A DNA stretch of 64,000 nt from M269 sp964640795 (GTDB lineage: Bacteria; Pseudomonadota; Gammaproteobacteria; Enterobacterales; Alteromonadaceae): contig CAZXIN010000013.1 in assembly GCA_964640795.1 (NCBI GenBank), positions 1 to 64,000 on the forward strand. Reading direction: 5' to 3'. Positions within the stretch are counted from its first letter, which is position 1. Every line of letters starts with the position of its first letter. Below the pieces are notes generated by a model that ran no database searches, was not told where the DNA came from, and saw nothing but the letters and a program-made list of their open reading frames with translations. The translations under genes were made by a program, and so were the position numbers. Positions 28,128 through 37,893 of the stretch are shown here, piece after piece.

Positions 28128-28646
28128 TTATTTAATTTTGCTAACCTGATCAATCACTTCTCTGGATAAATCAATAGATTCATCTTTTAGGTATGTCACT
28201 GCATTACCATCGATAACTAAATCGTAATCACCTTTTGCCGCAACATCGTCTATAGCAACTTTAATAAGCTCCAATACTTTATTGCGCTCTTCACCTTGGC
28301 GTCTCTGTACTTCTTGTTGCAAAGGTTGTGCTTTAGATTGGTACTCCGTACGTAAATCTAAAATCTGCTTGTCCAGATCACCTTTTTCAGTCGCGCTCAT
28401 CGTAGCTGCGTCACGTTGCTGCTTCTCTAGGTAATATTTAATATCTTTTTCGAGGCGATTGACGTCTTCAATTCTATCTTTAAATTCTGCTGCAATTGTC
28501 TGTTGAATAACAGCTGCTTGAGGAACTGATTGAAAAATGCCTTGTACATTAACAACACCAATTTTTTGCTCAGCATTCGCTTGTGTAGTCATTAAGACAC
28601 TGCTCATTACAATCGTTGAGCTGATTAATTTGGTTAGTTTGTTCAA
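28128..28646 (-). CDS. skp: periplasmic chaperone Skp (OmpH)
   Basis: Skp escorts unfolded outer-membrane proteins across the periplasm to BamA. The 172 residues comprise a signal peptide (cleavage after ANA, about residue 25), a short beta core and a long coiled-coil tentacle (about 50-125, rich in E, K, Q), returning to a C-terminal strand. The start is TTG with AAGGAG 7 nt upstream; the ATG just before it is out of frame and hits a stop immediately. It follows bamA after an attenuator hairpin. Confidence 0.94.
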   Translation of the reverse strand: MNKLTKLISSTIVMSSVLMTTQANAEQKIGVVNVQGIFQSVPQAAVIQQTIAAEFKDRIEDVNRLEKDIKYYLEKQQRDAATMSATEKGDLDKQILDLRTEYQSKAQPLQQEVQRRQGEERNKVLELIKVAIDDVAAKGDYDLVIDGNAVTYLKDESIDLSREVIDQVSKIK

Positions 28647-28711
28647 AACATACTCCTTAATTCTTTATATAATTGATTCTATATTGACTGAGCTTTTTTA
28701 GCTCATCAATG

Positions 28712-28743
28712 AAAAAAATAAAGCTATAGATTACTACAGCTTT
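28712..28743 (-). terminator. terminator/attenuator between bamA and skp
   Basis: On the minus strand a stem AAAGCT...AGCTTT (28720-28743, extended by TAG/CTA inside) is followed by A and TTTTTTT. It lies 21 bp after the bamA stop and before skp. Partial termination would set the ratio of BamA to the downstream skp-lpx genes. A second hairpin (TGAGCT-TTTT-AGCTCA, about 28688-28704) sits directly after it. Confidence 0.7.
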
Positions 28744-28763
28744 ATCTGGCTTGTTAGGGGTTA

Positions 28764-31235
28764 TTAGAAAGTATTTCCGATGTTAAAAGAGAAGAAATCG
28801 ATTTCATCGCCATCTTGCTCTTTTATTGCCCGAGAGAAGCTAAATGTCAAAGGCCCTAAAGGTGCTAACCATTGAATAGAAAGCCCTGCCGATGCTCTAA
28901 AACGTGAAGGGTCACTAAAGTCTGCCAACTGTGCAAAATCAGGATTAATTACTTCCAAGTTTTCAAACTCTTCAATATTAAATTCCGTATCCCATACATT
29001 ACCCGCGTCAACAAAAAAGCTAGTCCTCACAGAGTTAGTTAGCCCTTCCGGCAAGAAAGGTGTAGGTACAATAAACTCTAAGCTAGCTAAAGCCATGGCA
29101 TTACCACCTAACGTACGGCGATCGACGCTAATAGTATCTGACTCAGGGCCTAGCACAACAGGTCTGCCGTCAGGCCCAATAGCCGTTGTCCGTTGACGCC
29201 TTATTGCTCTTGGTCCTATAGCATTAACTTCAAAACCTCGAATAGAATCATTGCCACCTAATCTGAAGTTATCAGTAAACGGAAGGATTTGGTCAACACC
29301 ATTACTGGAACCGTAGCCATTACCGTACCCTGCTTCAAATCGTGTTAAGAATGCCCACTTTTGACTTCTCGATAGAGGGAAATAGAAACGCGACTCATAA
29401 CGCAGTGTAAAATAATTTACGTCAGAGTTCGGGGTTGCAATACTAAAAGAGGCGTTTTGAGACGACCCATCTGTCGGAAAAACACCACGGTTAAGTGTCA
29501 CTCGACTCCAACCGATTCTTGCTAAAAAGGTATCATAACTAATGCCATCGTCAGGATTAAACTCATCAATAAGCGACTCGAAAAATCTTTCCGTTTGGAC
29601 AATAGATTGTGTTTGGTTCAACGAGCGTGAAAGATAACTCAAGCCGAAGTTGATCCGATTGAACTCATTAATTGGATAACCTGCATTAACCCCTACTGAA
29701 ATAGTTTCTTGGTTAAATTGAACCAGGTTCGCACTACCACCATCAAATTTTGAGAAGCCTATTGAACCGCCCAAACTAATGCCGTCAACAGTAAAGAACG
29801 GATCAGTATAAGAGACTTGAACACTTTGCTGGAATCTAATGGTATTAATATTAAATGCGAGCTGATTACCAGAACCTAAGAAGTTATCCTGCTGTATACC
29901 AGCTTGAAGACTAAGTCCTGTCCTGTCACCAAACCCTACACCTGCATTGAATGAGCCAGAAGCTTGCTCTTTAACATTGAAATCTATATCAACTTTATCG
30001 TCTTCCTCTGTCAAACGGATTGTTTCAAAGTCAACTTCTTCAAGATATGTTTGTCGAGAAAGTCTTGCTTTCGTTGTTTCTAAGGCTGTATTCGATAGCC
30101 ATGCACCTTCCATTTGAACTGTATTTCGACGTAATACTTCATCAGCGGTAACATTATTACCTTTAAAGTTTATACGGCGAACGTAAATACGTTTACCTGG
30201 GTCAACAGACAATGTCAGTTTAACCGTTCTATCTTCTTCGTTAATTTCTGGAATCGTCGTTACTGTAGGAAATGCATAACCAAAACGCGCTAAGTATCGA
30301 CTAATAAATTCTTCTGTAAAAGTCACTTGAGCCAAACTATACAAGCTGCCAGCTTTTAACGGCAAAATCTGCTCAATAGTAAATTCATAACCCAGTAAAT
30401 CACCAGCTAGCTCAACATCAGATATTGTATAGGTCTCGCCTTCAGTGAGGTTTAGAGCAATGTATAATCCGTCTTGCTCGGGTGTTAGCGATACTTGAGT
30501 TGAATCAACTTGGAATTGCAAATAGCCGCGATCCTTATAGTAACTTGTCAAAGTTTCTATATCGCCGCCTAGCTTTTGTTTTTGATAGCGCTTTTCAGCT
30601 GTAAAATTCCACCAAGGTGTGTCGAATTTCAGCTCAAAAAGTTCTAATAACTCTTCATCATTGAATATTTCGTTACCGACAATATTGATTTGTTTAATCT
30701 CAGCGGAGTCACCTTCTTCGAACACAAGTTTTAGATCGACTCGGTTACGCGGAAGCGGTGTAATAACGGCGTCTACTTCCGCTTCATACTTACCTATACT
30801 GTAAAAGAAATCTTTAAGGCCATTTTCTATAGAGGTAAGGATTGTCTTATTAAGAGGTTCACCAAGACGGATATTGTTATCATTAAGGCTCTGTTGCAGT
30901 TGCTCATCTTCAATATCGTCATTGCCCTCAAAAACAATATTACTGATTGTAGGACGCTCTCGCACCCGAATAAGCAACGTTTGGCCATCTCTTAAGACTT
31001 GGATATCTTCAAAATGACTTGAAGAGTAGAGTGACTTTATTAATTGCGAAATTCGAAACTGATTCATCCGGTCGCCAACCTGGACCGGAATAAAAGTTAA
31101 AGCAGCACCTAAAGCAACGCGCTGCAATCCTTCCACTTGAATATCTTCTACAATAAACTCATTCTGCTGAGCTACACTCGAGAAACTAATAAGGGACAAA
31201 AGCCATAAGGCTAGTACAAACTGTCTTAACTTCAT
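28764..31235 (-). CDS. bamA: outer membrane protein assembly factor BamA
   Basis: Central component of the BAM complex that folds beta-barrel proteins into the outer membrane. The 823 residues include a signal peptide (cleaved near residue 22 after SVA), five POTRA domains (about 24-420) and a 16-stranded barrel. The loop-6 motif appears as DSIRGFEVNAIGPR and the chain ends in Phe (NIGNTF), the beta-signal feature. Length is close to E. coli (810). It is flanked by rseP and skp as in most gammaproteobacteria. Confidence 0.98.
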   Translation of the reverse strand: MKLRQFVLALWLLSLISFSSVAQQNEFIVEDIQVEGLQRVALGAALTFIPVQVGDRMNQFRISQLIKSLYSSSHFEDIQVLRDGQTLLIRVRERPTISNIVFEGNDDIEDEQLQQSLNDNNIRLGEPLNKTILTSIENGLKDFFYSIGKYEAEVDAVITPLPRNRVDLKLVFEEGDSAEIKQINIVGNEIFNDEELLELFELKFDTPWWNFTAEKRYQKQKLGGDIETLTSYYKDRGYLQFQVDSTQVSLTPEQDGLYIALNLTEGETYTISDVELAGDLLGYEFTIEQILPLKAGSLYSLAQVTFTEEFISRYLARFGYAFPTVTTIPEINEEDRTVKLTLSVDPGKRIYVRRINFKGNNVTADEVLRRNTVQMEGAWLSNTALETTKARLSRQTYLEEVDFETIRLTEEDDKVDIDFNVKEQASGSFNAGVGFGDRTGLSLQAGIQQDNFLGSGNQLAFNINTIRFQQSVQVSYTDPFFTVDGISLGGSIGFSKFDGGSANLVQFNQETISVGVNAGYPINEFNRINFGLSYLSRSLNQTQSIVQTERFFESLIDEFNPDDGISYDTFLARIGWSRVTLNRGVFPTDGSSQNASFSIATPNSDVNYFTLRYESRFYFPLSRSQKWAFLTRFEAGYGNGYGSSNGVDQILPFTDNFRLGGNDSIRGFEVNAIGPRAIRRQRTTAIGPDGRPVVLGPESDTISVDRRTLGGNAMALASLEFIVPTPFLPEGLTNSVRTSFFVDAGNVWDTEFNIEEFENLEVINPDFAQLADFSDPSRFRASAGLSIQWLAPLGPLTFSFSRAIKEQDGDEIDFFSFNIGNTF

Positions 31236-31284
31236 TTAATTATTATCTTCCTACTGCAAAGTCACATTTGTCATTTTTGTCGCG

Positions 31285-32637
31285 TTACAAACGAACAATA
31301 TCGTTAAAAATAGCAACACTCATTAGTATGAGTAAAAAAGCACTTCCAATTTTAAACCCTATTTCTTGCGTTGATTCAGAGACCGGTTTCCCAGTAACTA
31401 ACTCAACAACAAAATAGAGCAAGTGCCCACCATCAAGCACAGGCAAAGGTAGTAAGTTAATTATGCCTAAATTCACACTAATTAAGGCTAAAAAACTCAA
31501 AAACGCTACCAAACCATAACTTGCGCTAGCTCCAGCTCCTTGAGCAATAGAGATAGGGCCACTTAAGTTCTTAACGGATATATCGCCCGTAAATAACTTT
31601 CCTATCATCTGTAAACTTAAGGTCATGAGTCGCCATGTTTCATCGGCACCACTTAACACGGCCTGAATAGGGCCATGTTTTCTCAGAAAAACAGCATCTT
31701 CAGGCCAAGGCTCAGCCAAAGGCACAACACCTATGAAACCAGATGGCTTCCCATCAACTAGCCTTTCTCCGATTGTCATGGAAATAGTCTTTCCTTGTCC
31801 GCCTCGATTAACCAATATACTTGTCTCAGTATTTGGCCTTTCAGAAACATAACTCACTATTTGTTCCCAATTGTCCATTTTGGTTCCATCAAAAGCGACA
31901 ATTTTATCATTTTTATGCAAATCAGCATGAAATGCAGGCGAATCTTCGGCTATCAACCCCAATTCTGTCGTCGCTTGAGGCCTGAAAGGAACAATGCCCA
32001 AACTCTCTAAGGCTGATGCTTTATCCGGGTCAAATTTCCATTGCTTAATGTTTAGTTCACGCTCTACACTTACACTACTTTCCGGCAAAGTCACTGTTAC
32101 AGGGATCGTATCATTACCAATATGCGATACTAATTCCAAATTAACTGCTTGCCAATCTAACGTCTCCCTTCCACCAACATGTGTCACTTTCATGCCGCTT
32201 TCTAGGTTAGCTTGTTCAGCAATTCCTTGAGGGGTTACTTGACCAATTTCTGGACGAATAGATTGAACTCCTAGCATATACATCAGCATTAACGCAGCGA
32301 TAGCAAAAACAAAATTCGTCAGGGGACCTGCAGCAATGATGGCTATTCTCTTCAGCACATGTTGATTGTCAAAAGCAACTGAACGTTCTTCAAGTGCGAC
32401 TTCGTCCACGCGCTCATCTAACATTCTGACATAGCCACCAAGTGGTATAGCAGCAACCACATATTCTGTACCTAGTTTATCAACACGAGACCAAAGGGGT
32501 TTGCCAAAGCCAATAGAAAACCTTAAAACTTTCACGCCGCAACGACGAGCAACCCAAAAATGTCCCCACTCATGAACGGCTACTAATATGCCCAAAGCAA
32601 GAATAAATGAGAACAATGTCCATAAAAAACTCAACAT
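31285..32637 (-). CDS. rseP: RIP metalloprotease RseP
   Basis: Site-2 protease that cuts RseA within the membrane after DegS, releasing sigma-E under envelope stress, and clears signal peptides. The 450 residues match E. coli. The zinc motif HEWGH is at residues 22-26 in the first helix; two PDZ domains (about 115-310) and the LLPLPVLDGGH motif of the third membrane segment follow. The first 7 bp overlap the end of dxr. Confidence 0.97.
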   Translation of the reverse strand: MLSFLWTLFSFILALGILVAVHEWGHFWVARRCGVKVLRFSIGFGKPLWSRVDKLGTEYVVAAIPLGGYVRMLDERVDEVALEERSVAFDNQHVLKRIAIIAAGPLTNFVFAIAALMLMYMLGVQSIRPEIGQVTPQGIAEQANLESGMKVTHVGGRETLDWQAVNLELVSHIGNDTIPVTVTLPESSVSVERELNIKQWKFDPDKASALESLGIVPFRPQATTELGLIAEDSPAFHADLHKNDKIVAFDGTKMDNWEQIVSYVSERPNTETSILVNRGGQGKTISMTIGERLVDGKPSGFIGVVPLAEPWPEDAVFLRKHGPIQAVLSGADETWRLMTLSLQMIGKLFTGDISVKNLSGPISIAQGAGASASYGLVAFLSFLALISVNLGIINLLPLPVLDGGHLLYFVVELVTGKPVSESTQEIGFKIGSAFLLILMSVAIFNDIVRL

Positions 32638-33818
32638 GATGCTAACACCTTAACAATGCTTCTCGCAGCGACTCGTGCTTCGTTGTCACATGCTAAAATC
32701 ATTTCCAAATCATCTACAGATTGTAAGTTTGCTATTTGTAAAACCTGATCGTTTACTGACTTAATATCTGTAAATTTAATCTGTTTATTTAAAAACGCCT
32801 CTACTGCAATTTCATTTGCAGCGTTCAAACAAGTTGTTGCTGCTTGCCCAGCTTCGCATGCGTCTATAGCAATCTTTAAATTAGGAAAACGTTTGAAATC
32901 AGGTTCTTGAAACGTGAAATCTTTAACCTCTTTAAAGTTTAGGGGTTTCACACCGGCTTTTATTCTATTAGGGTAAGCTAATCCATGTGCTATTGGTGTA
33001 CGCATGTCGGGATTTCCCAATTGCGCTAGAACACTACCATCAATGTACTGGACCATAGAATGAATAACACTTTGAGGATGGATAACAACATCAATCTGAG
33101 ATGCATTAACACCAAATAATCGGCACGCTTCAATAAACTCCAACCCTTTATTCATCATAGTCGCCGAATCTACAGAAATTTTCCGGCCCATAGACCAATT
33201 AGGGTGATTACATGCTTGTTCAACAGTAACTTCTTCTAACCTATTTAGACCATAGTACAGAAATGGCCCACCAGATCCCGTTAACAATATCTTCTCAATC
33301 CCGCATTCTTCTATATTACCATAAGTATATTGCTGCGGTAGGCACTGGAAGATAGCATTATGTTCACTGTCGATTGGCAGAAGCTCCGCACCACTTTTAT
33401 TAGCTTCGTCGATCAGTAATTGACCAGACATAACTAATGCTTCTTTATTTGCCAATAGCACTCTTTTTCCTGCTTTAGCTGCTGCTAAGGTAGGTAGCAA
33501 ACCGGCTGCACCAACTATCGCAGCCATCACTTGATTCACTTCACTAGCTTGAGAAACCGCCACCAAAGCCTCCGAACCAGCAATGACATCACAACTTAAA
33601 CCAGCACCTTCAACCATCTCTCTAAGCCGAGCCTCGCTCTTCTGTTGAGCAACAACAAGAACACGAGGATTATGTGCTTTTGCTTGTTCTATCAAGAGTT
33701 CGAGATTTGAATTTGCCGTAAGTGCATATACTTGATATTCATCTTTATGATGACTCAACACATCCAGCGTGCTTTTCCCTATTGAGCCCGTCGACCCTAG
33801 AACTGTTACCACTTGCAT
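32631..33818 (-). CDS. dxr: 1-deoxy-D-xylulose 5-phosphate reductoisomerase
   Basis: Second step of the MEP isoprenoid pathway; it makes 2-C-methyl-erythritol 4-phosphate with NADPH and a divalent metal. The 395 residues match the family. The nucleotide motif GSTGSIGKST is at residues 8-17; the metal/substrate blocks PIDSEHNAIFQ and SGGPF (with KILLTGSGGPF) and the flap region near HPNWSMGRKISVDSATMMNKG are intact. It overlaps rseP and abuts cdsA with no gap. Confidence 0.97.
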   Translation of the reverse strand: MQVVTVLGSTGSIGKSTLDVLSHHKDEYQVYALTANSNLELLIEQAKAHNPRVLVVAQQKSEARLREMVEGAGLSCDVIAGSEALVAVSQASEVNQVMAAIVGAAGLLPTLAAAKAGKRVLLANKEALVMSGQLLIDEANKSGAELLPIDSEHNAIFQCLPQQYTYGNIEECGIEKILLTGSGGPFLYYGLNRLEEVTVEQACNHPNWSMGRKISVDSATMMNKGLEFIEACRLFGVNASQIDVVIHPQSVIHSMVQYIDGSVLAQLGNPDMRTPIAHGLAYPNRIKAGVKPLNFKEVKDFTFQEPDFKRFPNLKIAIDACEAGQAATTCLNAANEIAVEAFLNKQIKFTDIKSVNDQVLQIANLQSVDDLEMILACDNEARVAARSIVKVLASC

Positions 33819-34682
33819 TTATACCATCCAAGTTACGTAACAAAATGCAAATACAGGGAATGCCGCTGTGAGGCTATCAATACGATCTAATATACCGCCA
33901 TGTCCAGGCAGTAAATTACCGCTGTCTTTGATTCCTTCGCAACGTTTGAACATACTTTCATTAAGATCACCTAATGCCGAGACGGCAACAGTTAAACAAC
34001 CGAAAGCGATATGGAGTGATATACGAGAAGCATCGAATTGATAATGCAGTGCTGCAAATCCAATAATGGCGAATGAAGCCATAACACCACCAAACAAGCC
34101 CTCTAGCGTCTTACCCGGAGAGACATTTGGTCGTAATTTATGGCGACCAAACTTGATACCAATAAAGAAAGCGCCGATATCTGCTGCCCACACAATACCT
34201 AACACATAAAAAATAAGAGAAGCGCCGTAAAATGGCGTAATATCATAGAGATTAGTTCTCAGTGCAACAAGAGCAACCCACGTAGGAATAAGTGTAAATA
34301 CACCGAACAAACCGCGGTAACGTTTACTACACCGCCAAGGTGACGAAAACTTAGGGTAGGCAATAACATTAAATAGTGAAGCTGCCCACCAGAACATTGA
34401 GAACCCCAAAACCCAGCGAAACAAGCCGCTCAGTTGACCTTGATGCCATATCTGCTCAGGAGGTACAGCGAGCCCTAATACAGCGCAAAAAAGGATAATA
34501 ATCAGTGTGTAAACTGCTTTATCAGGAATAGACTTAAAGCCAGACATGTTGGCCCATTCCCAAGCAGCCAAAGCCACTATCAACCCCATACATATTTCAA
34601 ACCAAACTAAAGGTAGAAACAGGATGGCACCTAAAGCCAGCGGTGCCAGTACAATGGCTGTCATCACACGTTGCTTTAACAA
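33819..34682 (-). CDS. cdsA: phosphatidate cytidylyltransferase
   Basis: Makes CDP-diacylglycerol from phosphatidate and CTP in the inner membrane, the precursor of all phospholipids. The 287 residues carry about seven or eight helices. The signature MFKRCEGIKDSGNLLPGHGG with the following DRIDS supplies the catalytic acidic residues. The start is TTG (34680-34682): the resulting MLKQRVMTA aligns with the E. coli start MLKYR, while an ATG five codons in is the alternative. Confidence 0.95.
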   Translation of the reverse strand: MLKQRVMTAIVLAPLALGAILFLPLVWFEICMGLIVALAAWEWANMSGFKSIPDKAVYTLIIILFCAVLGLAVPPEQIWHQGQLSGLFRWVLGFSMFWWAASLFNVIAYPKFSSPWRCSKRYRGLFGVFTLIPTWVALVALRTNLYDITPFYGASLIFYVLGIVWAADIGAFFIGIKFGRHKLRPNVSPGKTLEGLFGGVMASFAIIGFAALHYQFDASRISLHIAFGCLTVAVSALGDLNESMFKRCEGIKDSGNLLPGHGGILDRIDSLTAAFPVFAFCYVTWMV

Positions 34683-34697
34683 ATTAACGGCTCTTTC

Positions 34698-35441
34698 TTA
34701 AGCAACATCGACTTGCTCACCAGTTAAACCGAACCGCCTTTGACGTGAGGAAAAATCGTCAAGGGCCATTTGAAATTGTTCAGTATCAAAATCTGGCCAT
34801 AAGGTCTCAGTAAAATAAAATTCTGCATAGGCACACTGCCACAACATAAAGTTACTGATCCTACTGTCGCCTCCTGTTCGAATGAGTAAGTCGAGTTCAG
34901 GTAACCCGTAGAAAGCAGTGCCAGTATCAAACATAGATTCATCAATATCTTCAACAGCTAGCTTGCCATCTGCAACTTGCTTTGCCATTTGCTTTGCAGC
35001 TTGCGCAATGTCCCAGCGACCGCCGTAATTTGCTGCAATATTCAACATTAACGCATCATTGTTTTCAGTCAATTTTTCAGCTTTAGCAATACGTTCTTTT
35101 AACTTGTCATCAAACCGCGTCAGATCACCGACGACCTTTAGCCTGATATTGTTCTTATGAAGTTTCTTCACTTCACTATTGAGAACAAAATTAAATAAGT
35201 CTAGAAGCACTTTAACTTCATCTTTAGGGCGATTCCAGTTTTCGCTACTAAATGCAAATAAGGTTAATACTTCTACACCTGAGGTAGCCGCGTACTGCAC
35301 AGAACTGCGAACTGACTCTACGCCAGCTTTATGGCCAAAAGTTCTGATTTTTCCTTTTTTCTTAGCCCAACGACCGTTGCCATCCATGATGATAGCAACG
35401 TGTTTAGGCTTGGTGTTATTCATTTCAGAAACATCAGTCAT
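34698..35441 (-). CDS. uppS: undecaprenyl diphosphate synthase (cis-prenyltransferase)
   Basis: Condenses FPP with eight IPP units to form the C55 lipid carrier used for peptidoglycan and surface polysaccharides. The 247 residues match the family (253 in E. coli). The catalytic region MDGNGRWAKKKG follows HVAIIMDG; the NIAANYGGRWDI and LIRTGGDSRISNF blocks are present. The polysaccharide locus at the right end of the window depends on this carrier. Confidence 0.97.
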   Translation of the reverse strand: MTDVSEMNNTKPKHVAIIMDGNGRWAKKKGKIRTFGHKAGVESVRSSVQYAATSGVEVLTLFAFSSENWNRPKDEVKVLLDLFNFVLNSEVKKLHKNNIRLKVVGDLTRFDDKLKERIAKAEKLTENNDALMLNIAANYGGRWDIAQAAKQMAKQVADGKLAVEDIDESMFDTGTAFYGLPELDLLIRTGGDSRISNFMLWQCAYAEFYFTETLWPDFDTEQFQMALDDFSSRQRRFGLTGEQVDVA

Positions 35442-35451
35442 CAGAGAATGC

Positions 35452-36009
35452 TTAAACTTCCATCAATTCTTTTTCTTTAGTCGCTAACATCTCATCAACG
35501 ACTTTAACAAACTCATTAGTGAGCTTCTGAATATCATCTTCACCTTTGTGGCTATCATCTTCGCCAATTTCTTTTTCTTTAAGTAACTCTTTAATATCGG
35601 CGTTTGCGTCTCTACGAACACTTCGAATACTAACTCGTCCTTGCTCAGCTTCTGCCCGTACGACTTTAATAAGGTCTTTACGACGCTCTTCAGTCAATGG
35701 TGGCATAGGGATGCGCAATGTAGAACCGGCGCTTGATGGATTAAGCCCCAAGTCTGATTGCATAATAGCTTTCTCAACGGCTTGAATTGCAGATTTATCA
35801 AATACTGTTAAAGCTAATGTTCTAGAATCTTCAGCAATGACGTTAGCAACTTGCTTTAAAGGTGTCGGCGTTCCGTAATAAGGCACCATAATGCTATCCA
35901 GCAAACTAGGATGAGCGCGGCCAGTACGAATTTTACTAAATTGCCCTTTAAGTGCCGTTACGCTTTTTTCCATACGTTGCTTGGCGTCGTCTTTAATTTC
36001 TTCAATCAC
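35452..36009 (-). CDS. frr: ribosome recycling factor
   Basis: RRF splits post-termination ribosomes with EF-G. The 185 residues equal the canonical length. Family blocks GRAHPSLLDSIMVPYYGTPT and the C-terminal DDIQKLTNEFV are clear. The start codon is GTG (36007-36009), with AGGA 7 nt upstream. It lies 13 bp after pyrH, the conserved pyrH-frr pair. Confidence 0.97.
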   Translation of the reverse strand: MIEEIKDDAKQRMEKSVTALKGQFSKIRTGRAHPSLLDSIMVPYYGTPTPLKQVANVIAEDSRTLALTVFDKSAIQAVEKAIMQSDLGLNPSSAGSTLRIPMPPLTEERRKDLIKVVRAEAEQGRVSIRSVRRDANADIKELLKEKEIGEDDSHKGEDDIQKLTNEFVKVVDEMLATKEKELMEV

Positions 36010-36022
36010 AATCGTTTCCTAT

Positions 36023-36766
36023 TTATTTCTGTATACTTTCTTGATGATCTATTAGTGTTCCGACATCTTCACCCATAACCACCGAGCGCAAGCACCCTGG
36101 CTTGTTCATATTAAAAACGCGTATTGGTAAGCTATGATCTCTAGCAAGAGTAAAAGCAGCTAAATCCATGACCTTTAGTTCCTTTTCCAGTACCTCTTGA
36201 TAACTCATGGTCTTATAGAGGGTAGCATCAGGGTTAGAAACAGGATCATCGCTATAAACACCGTCAACTTTTGTTGCTTTAAGGACGGCGTCAGCTTCAA
36301 TTTCTATACCACGTAAACATGCAGCAGAGTCAGTTGTAAAAAAAGGATTACCTGTGCCTGCGGAGAAAATAACGACCCGACCTGATTTAAGCAAGCTAAT
36401 AGCTTCAGCCCAATTATAAGAGTCGCATACACCGTTCAATGGAATCGCCGACATCAGCCTAGCGTTAACAAATGCTCTATGAAGTGCATCTCTCATTGCC
36501 AGCCCATTCATAACAGTCGCTAACATCCCCATATGGTCGCCAACAACTCTGTTCATACCAGCGTTTGCTAAACCTTCGCCTCGAAATAAATTACCGCCAC
36601 CAATCACTAGTCCAACTTGTACACCTAGTTCGATAACTTCCTTAATTTCTTGCGCCATCCGATCAAGAACTTTAGGGTCTATACCAAACCCCTCATCACC
36701 CATCAGTGCTTCGCCACTGAGTTTCAAAAGAATGCGTCTATATGCTGACTTGGGATTAATACTCAT
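36023..36766 (-). CDS. pyrH: UMP kinase
   Basis: Phosphorylates UMP to UDP in pyrimidine synthesis; a homohexamer regulated by GTP and UTP. The 247 residues match the family (241 in E. coli). I start at the ATG at 36766, because the longer frame to 36811 runs into the tsf terminator hairpin and adds 15 unrelated residues. RILLKLSGEALMG, the VGLVIGGGNLFRG loop and the ATKVDGVYSDDP block are typical. A separate promoter should lie between the tsf terminator and this start. Confidence 0.96.
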   Translation of the reverse strand: MSINPKSAYRRILLKLSGEALMGDEGFGIDPKVLDRMAQEIKEVIELGVQVGLVIGGGNLFRGEGLANAGMNRVVGDHMGMLATVMNGLAMRDALHRAFVNARLMSAIPLNGVCDSYNWAEAISLLKSGRVVIFSAGTGNPFFTTDSAACLRGIEIEADAVLKATKVDGVYSDDPVSNPDATLYKTMSYQEVLEKELKVMDLAAFTLARDHSLPIRVFNMNKPGCLRSVVMGEDVGTLIDHQESIQK

Positions 36767-36795
36767 TGAATAGAATTTCCATCGTAGGCTAAATA

Positions 36796-36822
36796 CAAAA
36801 AAGCACCTCACTTAGAGGTGCT
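36796..36822 (-). terminator. intrinsic terminator of rpsB-tsf
   Basis: On the minus strand AGCACCTC/GAGGTGCT (36802-36809 and 36815-36822, five-base loop) is followed by a T-run (TTTTTTG). It ends the rpsB-tsf transcript about 100 bp after the tsf stop. Confidence 0.9.
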
Positions 36823-36922
36823 CGTAGTGTATATTACAATGCTATTTGGCAAAAGCCATAGGCTTAAATAAAATCGAAAGTTTGCTTTAAGTGGTTATTA
36901 ATTTTCACTTTGCACTAACGAT

Positions 36923-37798
36923 TTATTTGCCTTTCGCCGCTTCCATTTGTGCTGCTACTTCTGCTGCAAAATCTTCAGTTTTCTTTTCGATGCCTTCACC
37001 TACTTCGAAACGAACGAAGTTAACAACATCTGCATTTTTTGATTTTAGCAAATCACCAACAGACATTGACGGATCTTTTACGAACGGTTGACCAGTCAAG
37101 CTAACTTCACCGGTGAATTTCTTCATGCGGCCAGCAACCATTTTCTCAGCTATTTCAGCAGGTTTACCTGATTGAATGGCAATATCGATTTGAATGGTTT
37201 TTTCTTTCTCAACAACATCTGCTGGTACATCTTCAGGCTTAACATATTGAGGGCTAGATGCAGCGACATGCATAGCAATATCTTTCGCTAGCTCTTCATC
37301 TCCACCAGTCAATATCGCGATAACACCTATACGCCCACCGTGGACATATGCACCTAATGAATCACCTTTTACAGAGATAACACGGCGCGGGCTAATATTT
37401 TCACCGATTTTGGTAACAAGTGCAGTACGCGCATCACTCACTGACACACCATCAATTTCTAAGTTGTTAAGCGCTTCAACATCACTCACATCATTAGCGG
37501 CGGCAAGTGTCACCAATTGGTTACCGAAGTTCAAGAAACCTTCATCTCTAGCAACAAAATCAGTTTCACAATTGACTTCCATCATTGTTGCAACGCCGTC
37601 AGTAACTTTAGTTAAGACAACACCTTCAGCAGCAATTCTACCGGCTTTTTTAGCCGCTTTAGCTTGTCCGCTTTTACGCATGTTTTCGATGGCTAGTTCA
37701 ATATCACCATTTGCTTCAACAAGCGCTTTCTTACAATCCAACATACCTGCAGCGGTACGCTCACGTAATTCTTTAACAAGGGCAGCAGTTACAGCCAT
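36923..37798 (-). CDS. tsf: translation elongation factor Ts
   Basis: Nucleotide exchange factor for EF-Tu. The 291 residues are near the E. coli length (283). The N-terminal VKELRERTAAGMLDCKKAL block and the TDFVARDEGF motif that contacts EF-Tu are present. GAGG precedes the ATG at good spacing. It is the second gene of the rpsB-tsf operon, behind an attenuator. Confidence 0.98.
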   Translation of the reverse strand: MAVTAALVKELRERTAAGMLDCKKALVEANGDIELAIENMRKSGQAKAAKKAGRIAAEGVVLTKVTDGVATMMEVNCETDFVARDEGFLNFGNQLVTLAAANDVSDVEALNNLEIDGVSVSDARTALVTKIGENISPRRVISVKGDSLGAYVHGGRIGVIAILTGGDEELAKDIAMHVAASSPQYVKPEDVPADVVEKEKTIQIDIAIQSGKPAEIAEKMVAGRMKKFTGEVSLTGQPFVKDPSMSVGDLLKSKNADVVNFVRFEVGEGIEKKTEDFAAEVAAQMEAAKGK

Positions 37799-37830
37799 TT
37801 GTTTTTCCTCATGAATGAATTTTGACTATA

Positions 37831-37853
37831 TAAAAAGGGGCGTTTTCGCCCCT
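37831..37853 (-). terminator. attenuator between rpsB and tsf
   Basis: AGGGGCG-AAAA-CGCCCCT on the minus strand (37836-37853) followed by TTTTTATA. The hairpin is strong and the T-run short; in E. coli the same position holds a partial terminator that lowers tsf relative to rpsB, so partial read-through is expected here. Confidence 0.85.
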
Positions 37854-37893
37854 GATTTTAATAACTGATAAACAATCAGGTCTCGTTTAGCGC

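Noticed and set aside
36767..36811. N-terminal extension of pyrH
   Set aside because: It would place the start within the tsf terminator hairpin, and the added residues do not match UMP kinases.
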